Source: Ascidia mentula (Eukaryota > Chordata > Ascidiacea > Phlebobranchia > Ascidiidae). Taken from it: a stretch of DNA of 64,000 bases. The notes under the pieces were generated by a model, which saw only the letters and a program-made list of their open reading frames with translations, searched no databases and was not told where the DNA came from. The position numbers and the translations under genes are program-made. The first letter of the stretch is position 1; each line of letters starts with the position of its first letter. The stretch is taken from positions 3,038,001 through 3,102,000 of the forward strand of contig OX387202.1 in the NCBI GenBank assembly GCA_947561715.1. Reading direction: 5' to 3'. This document shows, piece by piece, positions 15,001 through 26,784 of this stretch.

Positions 15001-17377
15001 CTAAATGTAAATTTGAAACAATGCATTGTGACACATACGATTTTATCTGGTTACCTTCGTGCATGGCCCCAGGAAGTGTAAAGTTTTTGTCTCAATTAAA
15101 AAGGTATAAATATGATTGAGGTTATTTGAAAACGAACCGATTAACCTCAAACCTATTCCAAAAAATGTACGATTGCGCCTGTTTGCAGTATGCAGAATGT
15201 TTTAAAAGTGCAAAATCATTTAAATCTTTCGCAATAATACTCATTGATCTGCGTAACAAACAAAAGAGAACATTTCCATTGTTTACAACAAGCCCCCTGT
15301 AGACTGACGGAAACGTGTTCGTTTGTTACGTGATAGTGGAGAGACGCTCAAAATAGAACGCTTCCATTGTTTATGTCTGTTAGGTCTGTGAAGGGCGTCG
15401 GGGTCACACTCTGTTACGCAACAATATAGAATTGTTTAACGAAAATACTCATGTTTGTGGGGGTGCTAGTGTTAAATAACGTTTTATTACCTGCAAAATA
15501 GTAAGCCTAAAATTGAGCCTATATACATTTTCGTAGTCACCAATACATCCAATATTAATATGAACGGGTACAAAATAACTTGAAACACTGTAACATATTC
15601 TTATAATATCACGTGTGCGTGTCATTTGGTGACAAAGTCAGGCAGCTTCTGACAAACTTACTTCCGGGAAAACAGTAATCTTAAATACAAGTGCCTCAAA
15701 ATACTATTGCTCCCAGTAAGGTTTAAGCGCAAGTAACTGCAAATGGGTCAGCATTAAACACATGTTTATTAGACACTTTCACTTGCGTAAAAGTAAAGTA
15801 AATACTTTTCAGGTAGTGATCGATATTCCGTGCCGCGTGTGGAACAGAAATTAGTACGAGAACACGAGAACATGAAAGTCCATTGCATTTTAAACATTCT
15901 CTGTGCTGTAAGTAAAACCAAGAGCTTTTTGCTGATTCAACACATTTTGCCGGTTGTAACTTAATCTTGCCGAAAGGTGGCGTGATTATAATCGGTATCA
16001 CGCACCGGCTGCGTGGACGCATTGTGACGCAAGAATGATTTGGATAATGTGTCCTGTAATTTCAGTCATGTTCGGATTTTTTGGCCACATAAGGCAATAA
16101 CAAGTAAAATAAAACGACCCATGCAAAACGTACAAAGGCTAAGCACCACATATCGGTCTGAAAACTTTGAAGTTATTGAACTCATTCAAACTCTGTGTCG
16201 GCCAGTTCAAAACCGCGGAACTACAAATTGCGATCGATACAAGTTTGTTAACAGTTCAAACTTCTTGTATTATTTAATTTCGATAGTTTATGGAAGTTGT
16301 CAGATATTTCTAATAATCAACTTTATCTAAACAACAACAACGGAATGATTGTTAGTTGACAATGTAACAATAGGCCGCTGAACAAACTAATTAAAAAAAC
16401 AATCAAATGTTTATTTGGGCCAGTTTCCCAAACTATTGTCCACGAATCCCTTCAAAGTTTTTTGGGTTGACAAAGAACCCCCGAAAATCCGAAAACGTCA
16501 CGAAACGTAAACAGTTTGTCACCATTTCGGGTGCACAACTATAATGAAAATTGTTTTCTACTACACGTTTGCGTGCCAAACAATTGTTTAAGTTGTTGCC
16601 TTAAAATCCCCCGTTTCATGTTAAGAACAAAAAAGCTCTTCGGGTGCAACGATTAAAGGATGTGAAGCCATTATGAAGTAATAGAATATACATAGAACAT
16701 AGAGTTATGATGGCGTTTGCCAACAAATGGCGGGCCAACTTTGGCATGCGTTTGTTTGTGATGATATGGGGGAATTGATATAACAGGGTGTACAAATTGT
16801 AACTAAGTTTACCATACTGTGCTAATAGAATCGTTTTACCCTGGTTTGTTCACACAAAAGTCAGTAAATTGCTTTGAAGTAAATAGTTTGACTTATTCAA
16901 CGTTTCTTATGCAGTTTTTCAATGTTGCTTTAATACGTTCCATAATATAAAATTTTAAAAATACGTCAGTATATTTTTGTTGAAAAACATTTCCATATGT
17001 TGGGTGATATACGCAGAATGTATATCCCTTTTTAGGCCGTTTTACAGCGAATAAAATTTATATATTTTTATCGAAGTAATTAACAGGGGGAAGTACCTTG
17101 TTTGCCTGCAGCTCCCTCTTCTGTATCTGGCTTGGGTGAAGGGGGTTTCCCCGCCTCTTTTGCCCCAGCTTCTCCATTTTCCTGGGATTAAAAGAAAATA
17201 TTTTTAGGGCAATGCTTTCCACTAAGAAATATCATGGATTTATATAATGTTCAGTTATGGACAGCCCCGTTAGTTCTTCAAAGTAATAAAAGAATGAAGT
17301 ATTTAAAATTTTGATCCCGCGCGTTGTTTAAAACAAAACACAACTCTGACGTCACAAACCTTTACTTCTGCAGACAT
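1..17377 (-). CDS. DNAH5/8: Axonemal dynein heavy chain (DNAH5/DNAH8 type), N-terminal tail and linker, partial
   Basis: Outer-arm dynein motor subunit of cilia. About 35 minus-strand exons with mostly GT-AG borders encode roughly 1,600 residues. Approximate exons, 5' to 3': 17377-17360, 17181-17097, 14932-14751, 13488-13363, 13265-13140, 12861-12762, 12324-12107, 11845-11625, 11260-11137, 10914-10747, 10500-10389, 10335-10192, 9965-9777, 9030-8812, 8480-8351, 8073-7907, 7570-7300, 6960-6750, 6370-6171, 5670-5547, 5482-5300, 5121-4943, 4570-4494, 4281-4168, 3988-3778, 3556-3351, 3169-3053, 2764-2627, 2096-1942, 1656-1543, 1421-1291, 1230-1139, 985-880, 717-567, 411-211. Family hallmarks are [49 protein letters not shown] and [18 protein letters not shown]. 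The last marks the linker just before AAA1, so the motor lies off the left edge. The start codon at 17377 is my choice; the frame is open for a short way upstream behind a splice-acceptor-like site, so a further 5' exon or trans-splicing is possible. Exons 2-3 encode a low-complexity Gly/Pro/Ser-rich stretch that is not conserved. Confidence 0.93.
4425..4472 (+). repeat. Hammerhead-ribozyme repeat fragment (3' half)
   Basis: The sequence GGTCGAAACAG..CTGTCTGCAGC matches the 3' half of the intact ribozyme at 8620-8672. The CTGATGAG half is missing. It lies in a dynein intron. Confidence 0.6.
8534..8690. repeat. Inverted pair of hammerhead-ribozyme units in a dynein intron
   Basis: A degenerate minus-strand unit (8540-8590, where CTGATGAG has become CCATGAG) faces an intact plus-strand unit (8620-8672) across a spacer of about 30 bp. 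The whole block is nearly palindromic and could fold as one long hairpin. It lies between two dynein exons (9030-8812 and 8480-8351). Both arms end in the same GCTGCAGACAGATGG-type sequence, as expected of a small ribozyme-bearing repeat. Confidence 0.75.
8620..8672 (+). ncRNA. Hammerhead ribozyme, complete core
   Basis: All conserved parts are present in order. Stem I 5' side is AGCTGCA, followed by CTGATGAG. Stem II is GACC/GGTC with a TTTTA loop, followed by GAAAC. Stem III is ACAGA/TCTGT with loop GACCA, the cleavage triplet is GTC, and the stem I 3' side is TGCAGCT. Cleavage is expected after about position 8665. This architecture is known from small ribozyme-bearing retroelements and Penelope-like elements. 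Self-cleavage is inferred from the intact core. In this orientation it is antisense to the dynein pre-mRNA. Confidence 0.8.
12622..12655 (+). repeat. Degenerate hammerhead-repeat fragment
   Basis: GGCTGAAACAG followed by TGTGTCTGCAGCTC resembles the 3' half of the ribozyme repeat at 8620-8672. Too much of the core is lost for activity. It lies in a dynein intron. Confidence 0.4.
14935..17096. other. Long dynein intron, no gene seen
   Basis: AT-rich sequence between the second and third dynein exons. Open frames here (for example 15723-16022 and 16040-16330) lack splice context, composition or family features that would support a gene. Confidence 0.5.
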
Positions 17378-18750
17378 CTCCGTTGCCTTCAAGAGTCCTT
17401 CAATGATTCTGAAGCACCAGAAATCCAACGAATGTTTCGCGAACTGAAATTGAGAGGCCGGTTCTCAACACCTCACCAACTCAACTGATCGAAAACGGGA
17501 TCTCGCCGTTCTGGCTGCAAAGGCGCGAAAAAATGAAGTTGCTCAAGTGGAACCGTAAACTCCGCAGCATCATCTAACGGCGGTAACATTTCGTCTTATG
17601 CGATAATCTATTTCCACCTGCGATTGAAGATTCACAAGTTGTCTCGCTTGTCGTGATGTTCCCAGTTCCAAATTATCCGCCCCGGCCGGATCCGGATAGT
17701 TGTCAATCAAATCCGGTCGGATAATTTGGATCCGGCAGTTTGTTGACACCGATTCGTGTATTTAATCGGCATGGCAAAAATGTTTGATTGTCAAACACAA
17801 TGCTATGTTAAGGTTATTTTATCATGAGTGGAACAAATAAATGTGGGCATTTATTAATATGGTTAACACGTCACGAAAAACCTTGATAACAAACAACAAA
17901 AAAGTCGGAAGTCGGAGAGTATCACAGACTGGGTCCCAAAAACGAGTAATTTGCAAAATGTTTATCCGTTTTTGGGACAAAAATGCTTTCCCAACTATCC
18001 GGTAAAATTAAGTGTATTATCCGGCCGGGTCAGGGTATTGAAAATTGGTCAATATCCGGCTCGGTCTGGGTACCCGGATCCGGCGCAAGACATCACTACT
18101 CGCTTGATTGCAAAACACTTTGAATTGACCTTAATCATACTTGGGTAAGGTAAATCATTATGGAGCCTATATGGAGTCTACAAACCCGCAAATACGCATG
18201 CGCCCAATTAACACAACATTGCCATTTACAGTACTTCCAAGGTCTGAAAACATGAACAAAATGGACTCAAGCAACCAATGCAAAGAACGCCGATCCATAC
18301 AGGAACTTATGTTGCTCTCTGACAATCTATCTTCATACATTTATAATGTACTGTATTTTTTGTGGAAGACACACATTTGTTCAACATGGTTAACATCGTC
18401 CGCAGTTTTTTATTTTATTTTATGTCAAATATGTCACCGAACGATCGTTTGTTACAAGAAAACAATGGTTCCATTGTGTTGAGGTTTGTTAAGCCGCACG
18501 CGAACGCTTGAAAACAAAAGGAAGAGTCTAGTTTTGCGCGGAACTACTGTGAGGTCACAAAACACAACTGTGAGGTCATAGAGCTGGCGCGCAGGGCAGA
18601 TATTTTGAAAACTCAACAATTGTGTGATCTTGGAAAGCATTGCTACTGGGTGGAGATGGAATTCCAAGCATAGGATATGGTCGATGCTAGGGTGGATTAG
18701 CTCACAGACTGACAAATACTTGTTGTTAATTGCAGCTTCTAAAATAATGG
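17378..18750. other. 5' flank of the dynein gene with an ATCCGG-rich patch
   Basis: A minus-strand stretch at about 17610-17490 could encode 38 residues ending in a GTGAGG donor, but its phase does not fit the next dynein exon, so I leave it out. From about 17660 to 18095 the motif ATCCGG and its variants recur, with an imperfect inverted repeat CCAAATTATCCG / CGGATAATTTGG. This may be the subterminal region of a DNA transposon, but no ends were found. Confidence 0.35.
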
Positions 18751-18923
18751 CACGAAGAAACAGTGTCGATTCATTCAGTATTAGAAGCATGGGTCCTTTG
18801 TCATTAAAGGTAAGTAAAAGCGCAAGGTTGCAAGTTTTACTAAGTGTCAAACCGTATGTGTATCTTCAGGCGTGTACTGCAGTGAACTTTCTTAATATAA
18901 TGACAAAATCTACACAGCAAAAA
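18751..18923 (+). other. Possible small two-exon transcript
   Basis: A clean acceptor (TTGCAG) precedes an ATG. It encodes about 21 residues rich in Ser and Arg, then a GTAAGT donor. A CAG-ended intron at about 18870 leads in frame to a short tail and a stop at 18923. The protein would be only about 40 residues with no recognisable feature. It could be a real first exon or chance. Confidence 0.2.
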
Positions 18924-19462
18924 TAATCATCCACGATTAGAGATGAACTGGCCATAATTACGAATCTGGAGGAATCGAATCCTACAAACCACCCAAATCC
19001 TTATTTCAATTTAATTTAATAAATAAGATTCGGTTTAAAACTTTAAGGCTTATCACTTTACTTGGTTACAAATTAATATTTAGCAAATATGACGTAAATC
19101 GCACGAAACAGTAAAACATGATCACTACGCATACACAGACGTTCATTTCCATCGACTCGAGGTAAATATCATTCTTAGTCGATTCGTTTAACGTGTTAGT
19201 TACGTTGTTACGTCACATACGGATGCAGTCGTTGTAACTGTCATTGCTCGCAAACAAAAGACGTCTCGATTGAAATACGCGATGTACACGATTTGCAATA
19301 AGCTTATTCTACTTGAACTCGACGAACGCGATTTTCTGGAATAGCATGAACTGAAACAAAAATGTAAAAAGTCACACATAAAAAGGTAAAAAAAAACATC
19401 TTGTGGTCCCGAATGACAAGAGAAAATGTGGCCGACAAATGAGAACGCAAACATTTTCTATG

Positions 19463-19516
19463 AGCTGTAGACAGGGCCAGCACTGTTTCGACCGAACAAG
19501 TCTCATCAGTTCAGCT
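19463..19516 (-). ncRNA. Second hammerhead ribozyme, core intact
   Basis: Read on the minus strand: stem I AGCTG, then CTGATGAG, stem II GAC/GTC, GAAAC, stem III ACAG/CTGT around an 8-base loop, GTC, and stem I 3' side CAGCT. Stem I has a two-base internal mismatch, so it is weaker than the unit at 8620. It diverges from that unit in both loops, so it is not a recent copy. Confidence 0.7.
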
Positions 19517-20054
19517 ACGGTGTGACTTTCAACGACCTGTCAGCTAAATAGCCGCCAAGGCTTCCACTAGTGGTGACTATACAGCCGCCATTATCCATTG
19601 AGTACCAAACTAGGTTTAACCCGCCGAAAACCAACCAAGGTGGAAACACTGTGCCCAAACAAAAGTTACAACCAAGAGGGTCGCCAGCCTCCGCGTTGTA
19701 ATTGTGATGCAGTACAGACGTAACTTATATTATGTATGTAAAGGAACGCAATGACCACGTTTCAAGCAAACAAAAATAAAATAGGTTTCGGTATTTTAGA
19801 TTCGATCGAACTATTCTAGAATGATGTATTATTTTATTTTGCCCATCCCTATACAAGATGTAGTTAAACTTCAGATTTCACTGCATATATCTGCTTCTAA
19901 CCTTAAAAATACTTATACGTATACCCTGAGGCTTTATTTTAACCATACAGTTTACCTCAAATTACAAAACTGCTATCTAACTTGTTGACCAGCATAATTT
20001 TATTGTAAAAATAAAGCGGAATAGAAAAACCAAACCTGATATGCTGATCATTCA

Positions 20055-20126
20055 ACCAAGCGCCTACAAAAGCGGACAAGTTTTGCTCGTTGCTGCTTCC
20101 CTAGCCCGCTTTTGTAGGCGTTTGGT
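20055..20126. repeat. Hairpin with 21-bp arms
   Basis: ACCAAGCGCCTACAAAAGCGG (20055-20075) pairs with its near-perfect complement at 20106-20126 across a 30-base loop. It lies about 260 bp upstream of the small gene at 20389. It could be a short fold-back transposon remnant or an expressed hairpin. Confidence 0.6.
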
Positions 20127-20388
20127 CATAACTCAGTCAGTTAGTTGATGAGCACAGCAGTGTTCGAAAGGTTTGCTCAAATTGATTAGCATGTTAGCTT
20201 TAACTTTGGTATTCCGTGTAATTAACTTCACGTTCTTCGCACCTAACGTACATTCTTTGCCATTCTTGCTTAATTTTGGAAGAACTTTTCACTTAATTGT
20301 TATAAATATGTGACGATCCCGAAGCTGTCCATTATTTTAGTCGGGAGAACCCCATCCCGAGGAATGGACTCTAGTTAACGTTCACAAG

Positions 20389-20956
20389 ATGGAAAAACGC
20401 GAACCATTCGATACCTGGCTCGTTGATCTACAGGCGAACATTCTGAACTGCGCCAGAAAGATCGTAAGTTTGGAAGTTGTAACATTTTGTTAACAAGAAA
20501 GAAACAAACATGTGCGAAAACATTTGCATTTTTCTGCAACAAATAAAAAATTACTCATGCAGAAATTTGGCTAAAGTTTTGTTTATGGATGTAATGGGCG
20601 TTTGTAAAAGTGTATATTTGCGTTAATTCCTGAATAATAATGTTTAGATTATTCGGTAAGTGAAATTTAAAAATTGAGTGAATACACTGAAATTAACAAG
20701 ATCAAAAGTGCCTGAAATCGTCGACATACTTAACTTTTATCCAACTGCGCATGCGCAGAACGATCTTCTCGAGGAGCACCCCCACCCGAACGCCAACCTG
20801 TCACGTGGAGAGCTCAATTATTCGCGTGAGGTCATCGACATGGAGAAGAACCGTATTATGGATGACGTGTACTACGGACGACAACCCCCCAATCTCAATC
20901 CAGCCTTATACAAGATTAGTCGGATGGAAGAGATTCGACTTTACAGGGGACTTTAA
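20389..20956 (+). CDS. Small conserved-looking protein of unknown function, two exons
   Basis: Exon 1 is 20389-20463 (25 codons, ending AAGATC before GTAAGT). Exon 2 is 20759-20956 after a CATGCGCAG acceptor; both are in phase 0 and give a 90-residue charged protein. The second exon is rich in Glu/Arg/Asn and Tyr and ends in EEIRLYRGL. No signal peptide or membrane segment is visible. A four-codon upstream frame starts at 20363. An AATAAA lies at about 21069. I do not recognise the family. Exon 2 could alternatively be entered earlier, because its frame is open back to 20678. Confidence 0.6.
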
Positions 20957-22190
20957 AGTTAAAACAGTTTGAAATGCAGAAGGAAAGGGAGACGACGAAC
21001 ACTTTTCTGTGACGTTTCTTAAGTTGAACAATGATTTTTTAATAGTGCAGTTGATACATGTTTTTTAAATAAAATTTTTAAATTTAGTTTTTCCATTTGG
21101 TCCGAGAGTAAAACATGTTGAACTTTTCAACAGAAGCAAACGTTCATTCGCACAAACAGTTTGCGGGTGAAACCAGACGGTGCAGTTCCAAGTGCAGAAC
21201 ACGTAATATTCTAAAGCCGACCAATATCGCTGTGGGGCGTAAGGGCGATCAATCCACACGATTTATGACGGGCCTAAACATAGATACAAATAACCTCATC
21301 GCACATTCATCACCAGAACAACAGGACAGCATTGTTAATCCAATCAGCGCATTACACGACACCCAAACACTACTGTTTGTAAAACAACGAAGTGAAGAAA
21401 CGATAAAATAATTTAATTTATGTAAATGTACAACTAATATTATTAGACATACAACAATGTTAAAAGGTAGACATGCTAAGGATAAAGGGTTAACAACAAC
21501 ATAGGAACGAAAGCGGACAGAATATTTTTTCGTTAGGCCGTGACGTCGGTCCTAAAATTGAGCACAAACACATGCTTAGGGTGTAGTTCATAATTTGGAC
21601 CAAAGATCTACCGACTAAGCTGAGGTAGCTTGTTTTCCGGGGTACATTGTGGACCAGCTACACTGGTGCGAAAGCGCACAACTCGCCAAGCGACACTTAC
21701 ATGTTCATAGGAAATCTGCATCACTGTTATCAGACAACACATGAGTGTTATATGATATAGCAAGACAAGCCGGAATCGCCCCACTGCGCAGGCTAATTTC
21801 GTACATATTATAATTGATAAATAGATATTTGGAAGAAAATACACTTTAAATACTGCAGTTTGCCAGTATACCGAGACGTGGTAAAACTCACTTTAAATCT
21901 CAGATATTTCTTCATTTAAGATTGGTTACGAAAACGCCTCAGGATATTTATCACTGTGAAACGTACCTGGCCAGTCGTGCAGCAAATCGCATAGGAATTT
22001 AAAGCCGCAATCGACTAATATGTTCATGAAACTGCAAGGAATCCAACAAGTAGAATTCCCCACCATAAAAGGAAATGTCAAATATCAGATAACATCACAG
22101 ATAATTCTATAAAGCTAGGCTTGATGCTCATTATCGCCATTACGCTTATGTTGTGTCAACGTTTCCAGAGACGATTTGCAAGACAATTAT
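20957..22190. other. Intergenic region with the first copy of the FReD upstream duplication
   Basis: A 98-codon plus-strand frame at 21115-21411 follows the poly(A) site of the previous gene. It has no recognisable feature, so I do not call it a gene. From about 21608 to 22190 the sequence is a diverged duplicate of the block 26785-28078 that precedes the second ficolin-like gene. Confidence 0.5.
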
Positions 22191-23747
22191 ATGATGGCGT
22201 TGCAACGAATAGTTTTGCTGGTGTTGTTTATTTCAAGTGTAAGAAGTCAGTTAAGTTTGGAATCATGCACAGTTAGTCTTCAATGTGGAAGCACTAATGG
22301 TTTGTTTCAATCAACGGGAACTCGAAATAATTCCCAAAAACCTCGAGGTCCACCTGGCAAGAGAGGTAAAATCGAATGCACAAATATATGCCTGTAGGTT
22401 TGTTTGATTCTATTTGAAACACGTTGTAATACCACGATGTATTAACAGTGATTTTTCATGCAAAGAAGATTTAAGCATCGCAGGATGTTAATTTTTATTT
22501 TCACAACAAGTATTTTTTTGTAGATCATTAACTTCACCATCAGTTGGGGACAAATAAGAAGCTTAAAATGTATGTTATCAGAGGAAATACATTCCTGAAT
22601 GTATATTTTTAGGTCCTCGTGGATTTCCAGGTCAGCGCGGGTTCAAAGGCGAATCTGCAGAACAATGCGAATGTGATGGAGTAATTCAACTTCAAACTGC
22701 CTTGCAACAACTTGAAGCCAGACTTACAGGTGCAATCACGTTTATTACTGTAATAATTTTCCTTGTTCTTTCTTTAAAAGCAACGTGTAATGCTTAACAG
22801 CTGCTCTTAACCCGACAACTTGTAGTGACGTCATGCCCAGACATGTAAACGACACAGGGGGTGTTTACACGATTTACCCACTCACTGGAGGGCGCAAGGG
22901 AGTCCAAGTGTTTTGTGATTTGGTGACAGATGGTGGTGGATGGCTGGTAAGTCGAAAAATTACTTTAAATATGTAAATCCATCACTAACATGTGATATAT
23001 TATATTTTATACCACATTAAATGTTGGACATTCTTTTTCAGGTATTTCAGAAACGAAAAGATGGATCTGAAAATTTCAATCGAGGTTGGGACGATTATGT
23101 GAATGGATTTGGAAAACTTGACGAAGAATTCTGGTTGGGTGAGAAAATGTTCACTAGAATGTCAGATAATATAAAGATTAAAATAATTCCTATTTATTCT
23201 CAGGACTTGAGAAACTCCATCAGATAACCAGTAGTGGTGGTGAATATGAGATGAGAATTGATATGGAAGATTTCGAAGGAAATAAAACTTATGCTGCTTA
23301 TGGGTAAATATAAGCAAACTAACCGGATCCAAACTAAGTTAATTACGTTTGTTTCAGTCGTTTTTCAGTAGGAGAAGGAGGAGGTTACAGACTTAACTGG
23401 GAGAATTTCTCAGGTCCTGCAGGTAAGCGAACTACATGAAATTTATCAAAGTCATATTGGTTTGTCCATTTCAATCTGTTAAACCGAGTTAAATTTCCAA
23501 AGGCAATGGCATGAGACCATCTGGGACAAACTTCTCCACCAAAGATAACGATCAAGACACTCATTCAAGAAACTGTGCAATGAGTTACAAAGGTGGCTGG
23601 TGGTTTACAAATTGTCACTCGGGAAACCCGAATGGTTTTTATTACGGAGGTCCATACGAATCTTATGCTGATGGTGTGGGATGGTATCATTTCCGTGGTC
23701 ATAATTATTCGCTTAAAATTATTGAAATGAAAATCAGGAAGAAGTGA
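22191..23747 (+). CDS. Ficolin-like secreted lectin (collagen-like + fibrinogen domain), FReD-1
   Basis: Probably a secreted pattern-recognition lectin. There are seven exons, phase-consistent throughout: 22191-22365, 22613-22729, 22801-22946, 23042-23138, 23204-23303, 23358-23422, 23503-23747. Exon 1 gives a hydrophobic signal peptide, a Cys-containing N-terminal segment, and the start of a collagen-like stretch (RGPPGKRG). Exon 2 continues it ([10 protein letters not shown]) and ends in a short heptad-like neck. Exons 3-7 form the fibrinogen domain. It has the family start CSDVM, the calcium-site motif KDNDQDTH followed by NCA, and a GGWWF core. Tandem ATGs lie at 22191 and 22194. The domain order is that of vertebrate ficolins, though a tunicate-specific expansion is equally likely. 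Confidence 0.88.
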
Positions 23748-25815
23748 TTTATATGTTTTTGTGTTAAAGTGATGTGTAAATATTAATTAATAAGCGATTT
23801 TTTTGCATAATCAAATTGTTTGAAAACTTTTCTGGATCTTTTTGCTATCATGAACTACAACGTTTGAGTTTATTTTCCAATTGTTGTTTGTAATGATTTC
23901 CCTTAACATCTGTTTCTCCCTATAGAAGTTTCTCTGCGGTACAACTGCAAATTTATTTGTTACTGGACAATAAAATCCTCTGTACATGACGTTAGCTTGA
24001 TGCCAAATTGACCTGGATGTTTTGGCAGGCAGTTTGTGTTCGAGCAAACAATATGTTAAGCTAACTTACAAGAGATTACCTGTGATGTCGCCAAACCCTT
24101 GCTAGGGGCAACAGTTGCATATAGTTTTCAATAGAGAATCGAATGGTCACAAAGACAAAGCCATAGCAGTGCTAGCGGACAGGCATTTGATTTATCACTA
24201 ACGTTAGGTGGCAGCAGAAAGATGGTTTGGCGACGCGCACTGGCATTCATTTACAATGCACACAAATCATCAAAATGATATTTCCCACACAGTAGGGACT
24301 AGAGTTCAAAAAAGTAATGAAGAACTGTAAGGAAAGGCGGGCGAACACACACTGCACTACAAATATCGGAAACCACGGGTTATCATTCTTATTGTTCTAA
24401 ACGAGGAGTAAGAGCAGAATTGCCTAGCAAGTGTCGGTACTGCACTGGGAGAAACAGGGTTTGTTTTTTGTCATAAAGCGATGACGCATACGCATTTGTA
24501 TTCGACGAAAGTGGCTGATCCAACTACAAAGTAATGCGCAATGAAAACACAGGTTACGCATCAGCACTGAAAACAAAATGAGCCACGGACTGTAATGTGA
24601 ATATCGCGCATCTCATGTAGAAGCACGCACTGCGTTCTGATGAATTTGTTGGTGGCGCACCATCCACTGACATGAATTTCAACCCATCAAATATGAAATC
24701 TGCACATACAGTAGTATGTAGTGTCTGTCAATATTTGGTCTAAGATATTACTAAAACGTTCGTTTTTGAGCTTACACACTTTATGTTAATGTTGGGTGAC
24801 GCAAAACTGTCAATTTTGAGATTAATTACGAATTTGTCGTTAACTGGCGAAGTAAACGACATTGTAGCAAGGTTCTTTACCAAGCGATGGCACCGTCAGT
24901 ATACTAAAAACGAGCTTTGCAATTACAGCAGCACATATATCATACAGCAGTGATCAAACACATTACTTCGCAGAAAATTTTCACGTGATGAAAGCGTTTA
25001 GGATCTTTTTTTACTAATAGTGCAAAGCACCGTTTGTTCAACTTCCCTGTAATTTATTTCTACAGATCCTCTTGCAGAATATAAATGACAAACCGTATCG
25101 CAAGCAGTAATAAATACATACAACTAGTGACGTTTCAATAATTATTTTTCTGTTCGTGTCATAGCATAGGCGGCCACGATTGATAGAACCCAATCAGGTT
25201 GAAACTTTCAATACGTTCCCTACGCAACAATTTGTCACAATCGAACCCACTCATCGTTGCATATGCGAAATAAAACTATGGTGGCCTACGTTTACGATTA
25301 CCACTAGTAAGAATGTACCAATATTACATAGAGACATAGTGCATTCCTGCTGAAAATGTTTTTCCTCAGCTTTCACGCTGGTACTCCGCCCTGTTACTGG
25401 ATTTGTATGATTTCATATTGCATAAGAAAGATGATAGTTAAAGTAGTTGAATTTAGGAATAACAGAGGAAAACTGACTGCAAATGATTGTTTTATTAACT
25501 GTAGTATAAATGTTATTGGCGTCAGACCGCGTAAACTTTGCAATTAACTTTTATTTAATTATTCAATAAAACTTTGCAGGATGATTATGTACATGTCCAG
25601 CTTTGCAGGAATCTTCACCTCGTTTAAGATTGATATTTATTTAAGACTTGGTGAAACTTGGAAACTCCTGGAAAACTTGGAAAACCCGGTTTCAAAACCA
25701 GTGATGTAACTTTCTCAGGCTAACGTTTTGAATGCGGTTCATGTTGAAAGCTGTGAAATTGCGGCAAGGGTTTGTGTATGGGGGGACGACACGAACTTTA
25801 TCTTTAACAAACTCT
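23748..25815. other. Intergenic, no gene seen
   Basis: The first 270 bp is 3' flank shared with FReD-2 (compare 29453-29710). After that I see no convincing gene. A 63-codon frame at 25356 lacks support. Confidence 0.5.
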
Positions 25816-25819
25816 CTTG

Positions 25820-25882
25820 TATATTTCAAGTGTAAGAAGTCAGGTAAGCTTGGAATCATGCACCGTTAGTCTTTAATGTTTT
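25820..25882 (+). pseudogene. Relic of FReD exon 1 (copy a)
   Basis: Resembles FReD-1 exon 1 from its TATTTCAAGTGTAAGAAGTCAG through the GGAATCATGCACCGTTAGTCTT segment, with substitutions and no flanking exons. Confidence 0.6.
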
Positions 25883-26002
25883 GTAAACATAAAGTTAACA
25901 TCTAGTCTCATACAACATTGCACAAACTCTATAAATATGGTTAAGTTGAATATTCAACACCAATACTGTAAAAATTTCCTGAGCAAGTCTCTAATATTTG
26001 AG

Positions 26003-26052
26003 GACGTTGCAAGAAATAGTTTTGAAGATGTTGTTTATCTTATAACTTCAAT
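26003..26052 (+). pseudogene. Relic of FReD exon 1 (copy b)
   Basis: GACGTTGCAAGAAATAGTTTTG followed by ATGTTGTTTATCTTATAACTTC matches the signal-peptide part of FReD exon 1 with an in-frame stop. Confidence 0.5.
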
Positions 26053-26377
26053 ATGACTCTTCAGGCAATAATATTATTCCATCATAGTTTAGGTTACTAT
26101 GCAGCAACCTTTATTATGATTTAGAAATGTTAATGTGCAAAATAACACAACGTGGACAATGTTGAGGTTCAAATACTGAGAAAAAAACGGTACGATCGAA
26201 AAAAGAAATGAAACGAGACCTGGTGTAGATTCACAAATTGAGATCCGTGGAAATAAAAGGACAACATGGAGGAAAATCAAACGTTCTAAATAATTTGGTG
26301 GCGTGAAAAATAATTCGTGCATTTAATTTAGGCAAGATGTTACTGATCACAAAGCATGCTCCAGAGCATCGCTGGTC

Positions 26378-26425
26378 TGTAACATATAGTTTTGCAGTGG
26401 TTGTTGTTTAGTTAAAGTGTAAGAA
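26378..26425 (+). pseudogene. Relic of FReD exon 1 (copy c)
   Basis: ATAGTTTTGCAG..TTGTTGTTTAGTTAAAGTGTAAGAAG is a third, more decayed copy of the same exon segment. Confidence 0.45.
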
Positions 26426-26470
26426 GGTGCGTTAGTGATTATATACAGTAAATAACATTAAGGGTCAGTG

Positions 26471-26666
26471 CAGTGATTCCCAGCAACCTTTTTTGGTTTC
26501 ATCCCATTTGGAGTAGTTGAATGTTACAAAGTAACCTAGGGGATGAAGTAACAAACATTTTGAGATCACTTACGATTTGTTTAATTCGAACTATATCAGC
26601 AACTTACGGAAAGGTGCTCGCGTACCACGTGGAATGCGGTCGCGTACAACCGGTTGGGAAACACTG
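26471..26666. mobile_element. hAT-type MITE, 196 bp
   Basis: Terminal inverted repeats CAGTGATTCCCAGCAACC and, on the other strand, CAGTGTTTCCCAACCGG. These are flanked by 8-bp target duplications GGTCAGTG (26463-26470) and GGTTAGTG (26667-26674), which match at 7 of 8 positions. This is the classic hAT end and target-site size. There is no coding capacity. Confidence 0.75.
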
Positions 26667-26784
26667 GGTTAGTGGCATCGCAACCAAGCTGGAACAACCA
26701 TTTTTTCCGACCAGTCGTTGCGATATTTAAATAAATCAAGTTGACGGTGATGTATGAACTCAGGGCCATGAGCTAATCAGGACC

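Noticed and set aside
17490..17610. Possible first dynein exon (MLPPLDDAAEF)
   Set aside because: Joining its GTGAGG donor to the next acceptor gives a stop within 20 codons; I left it unassigned.
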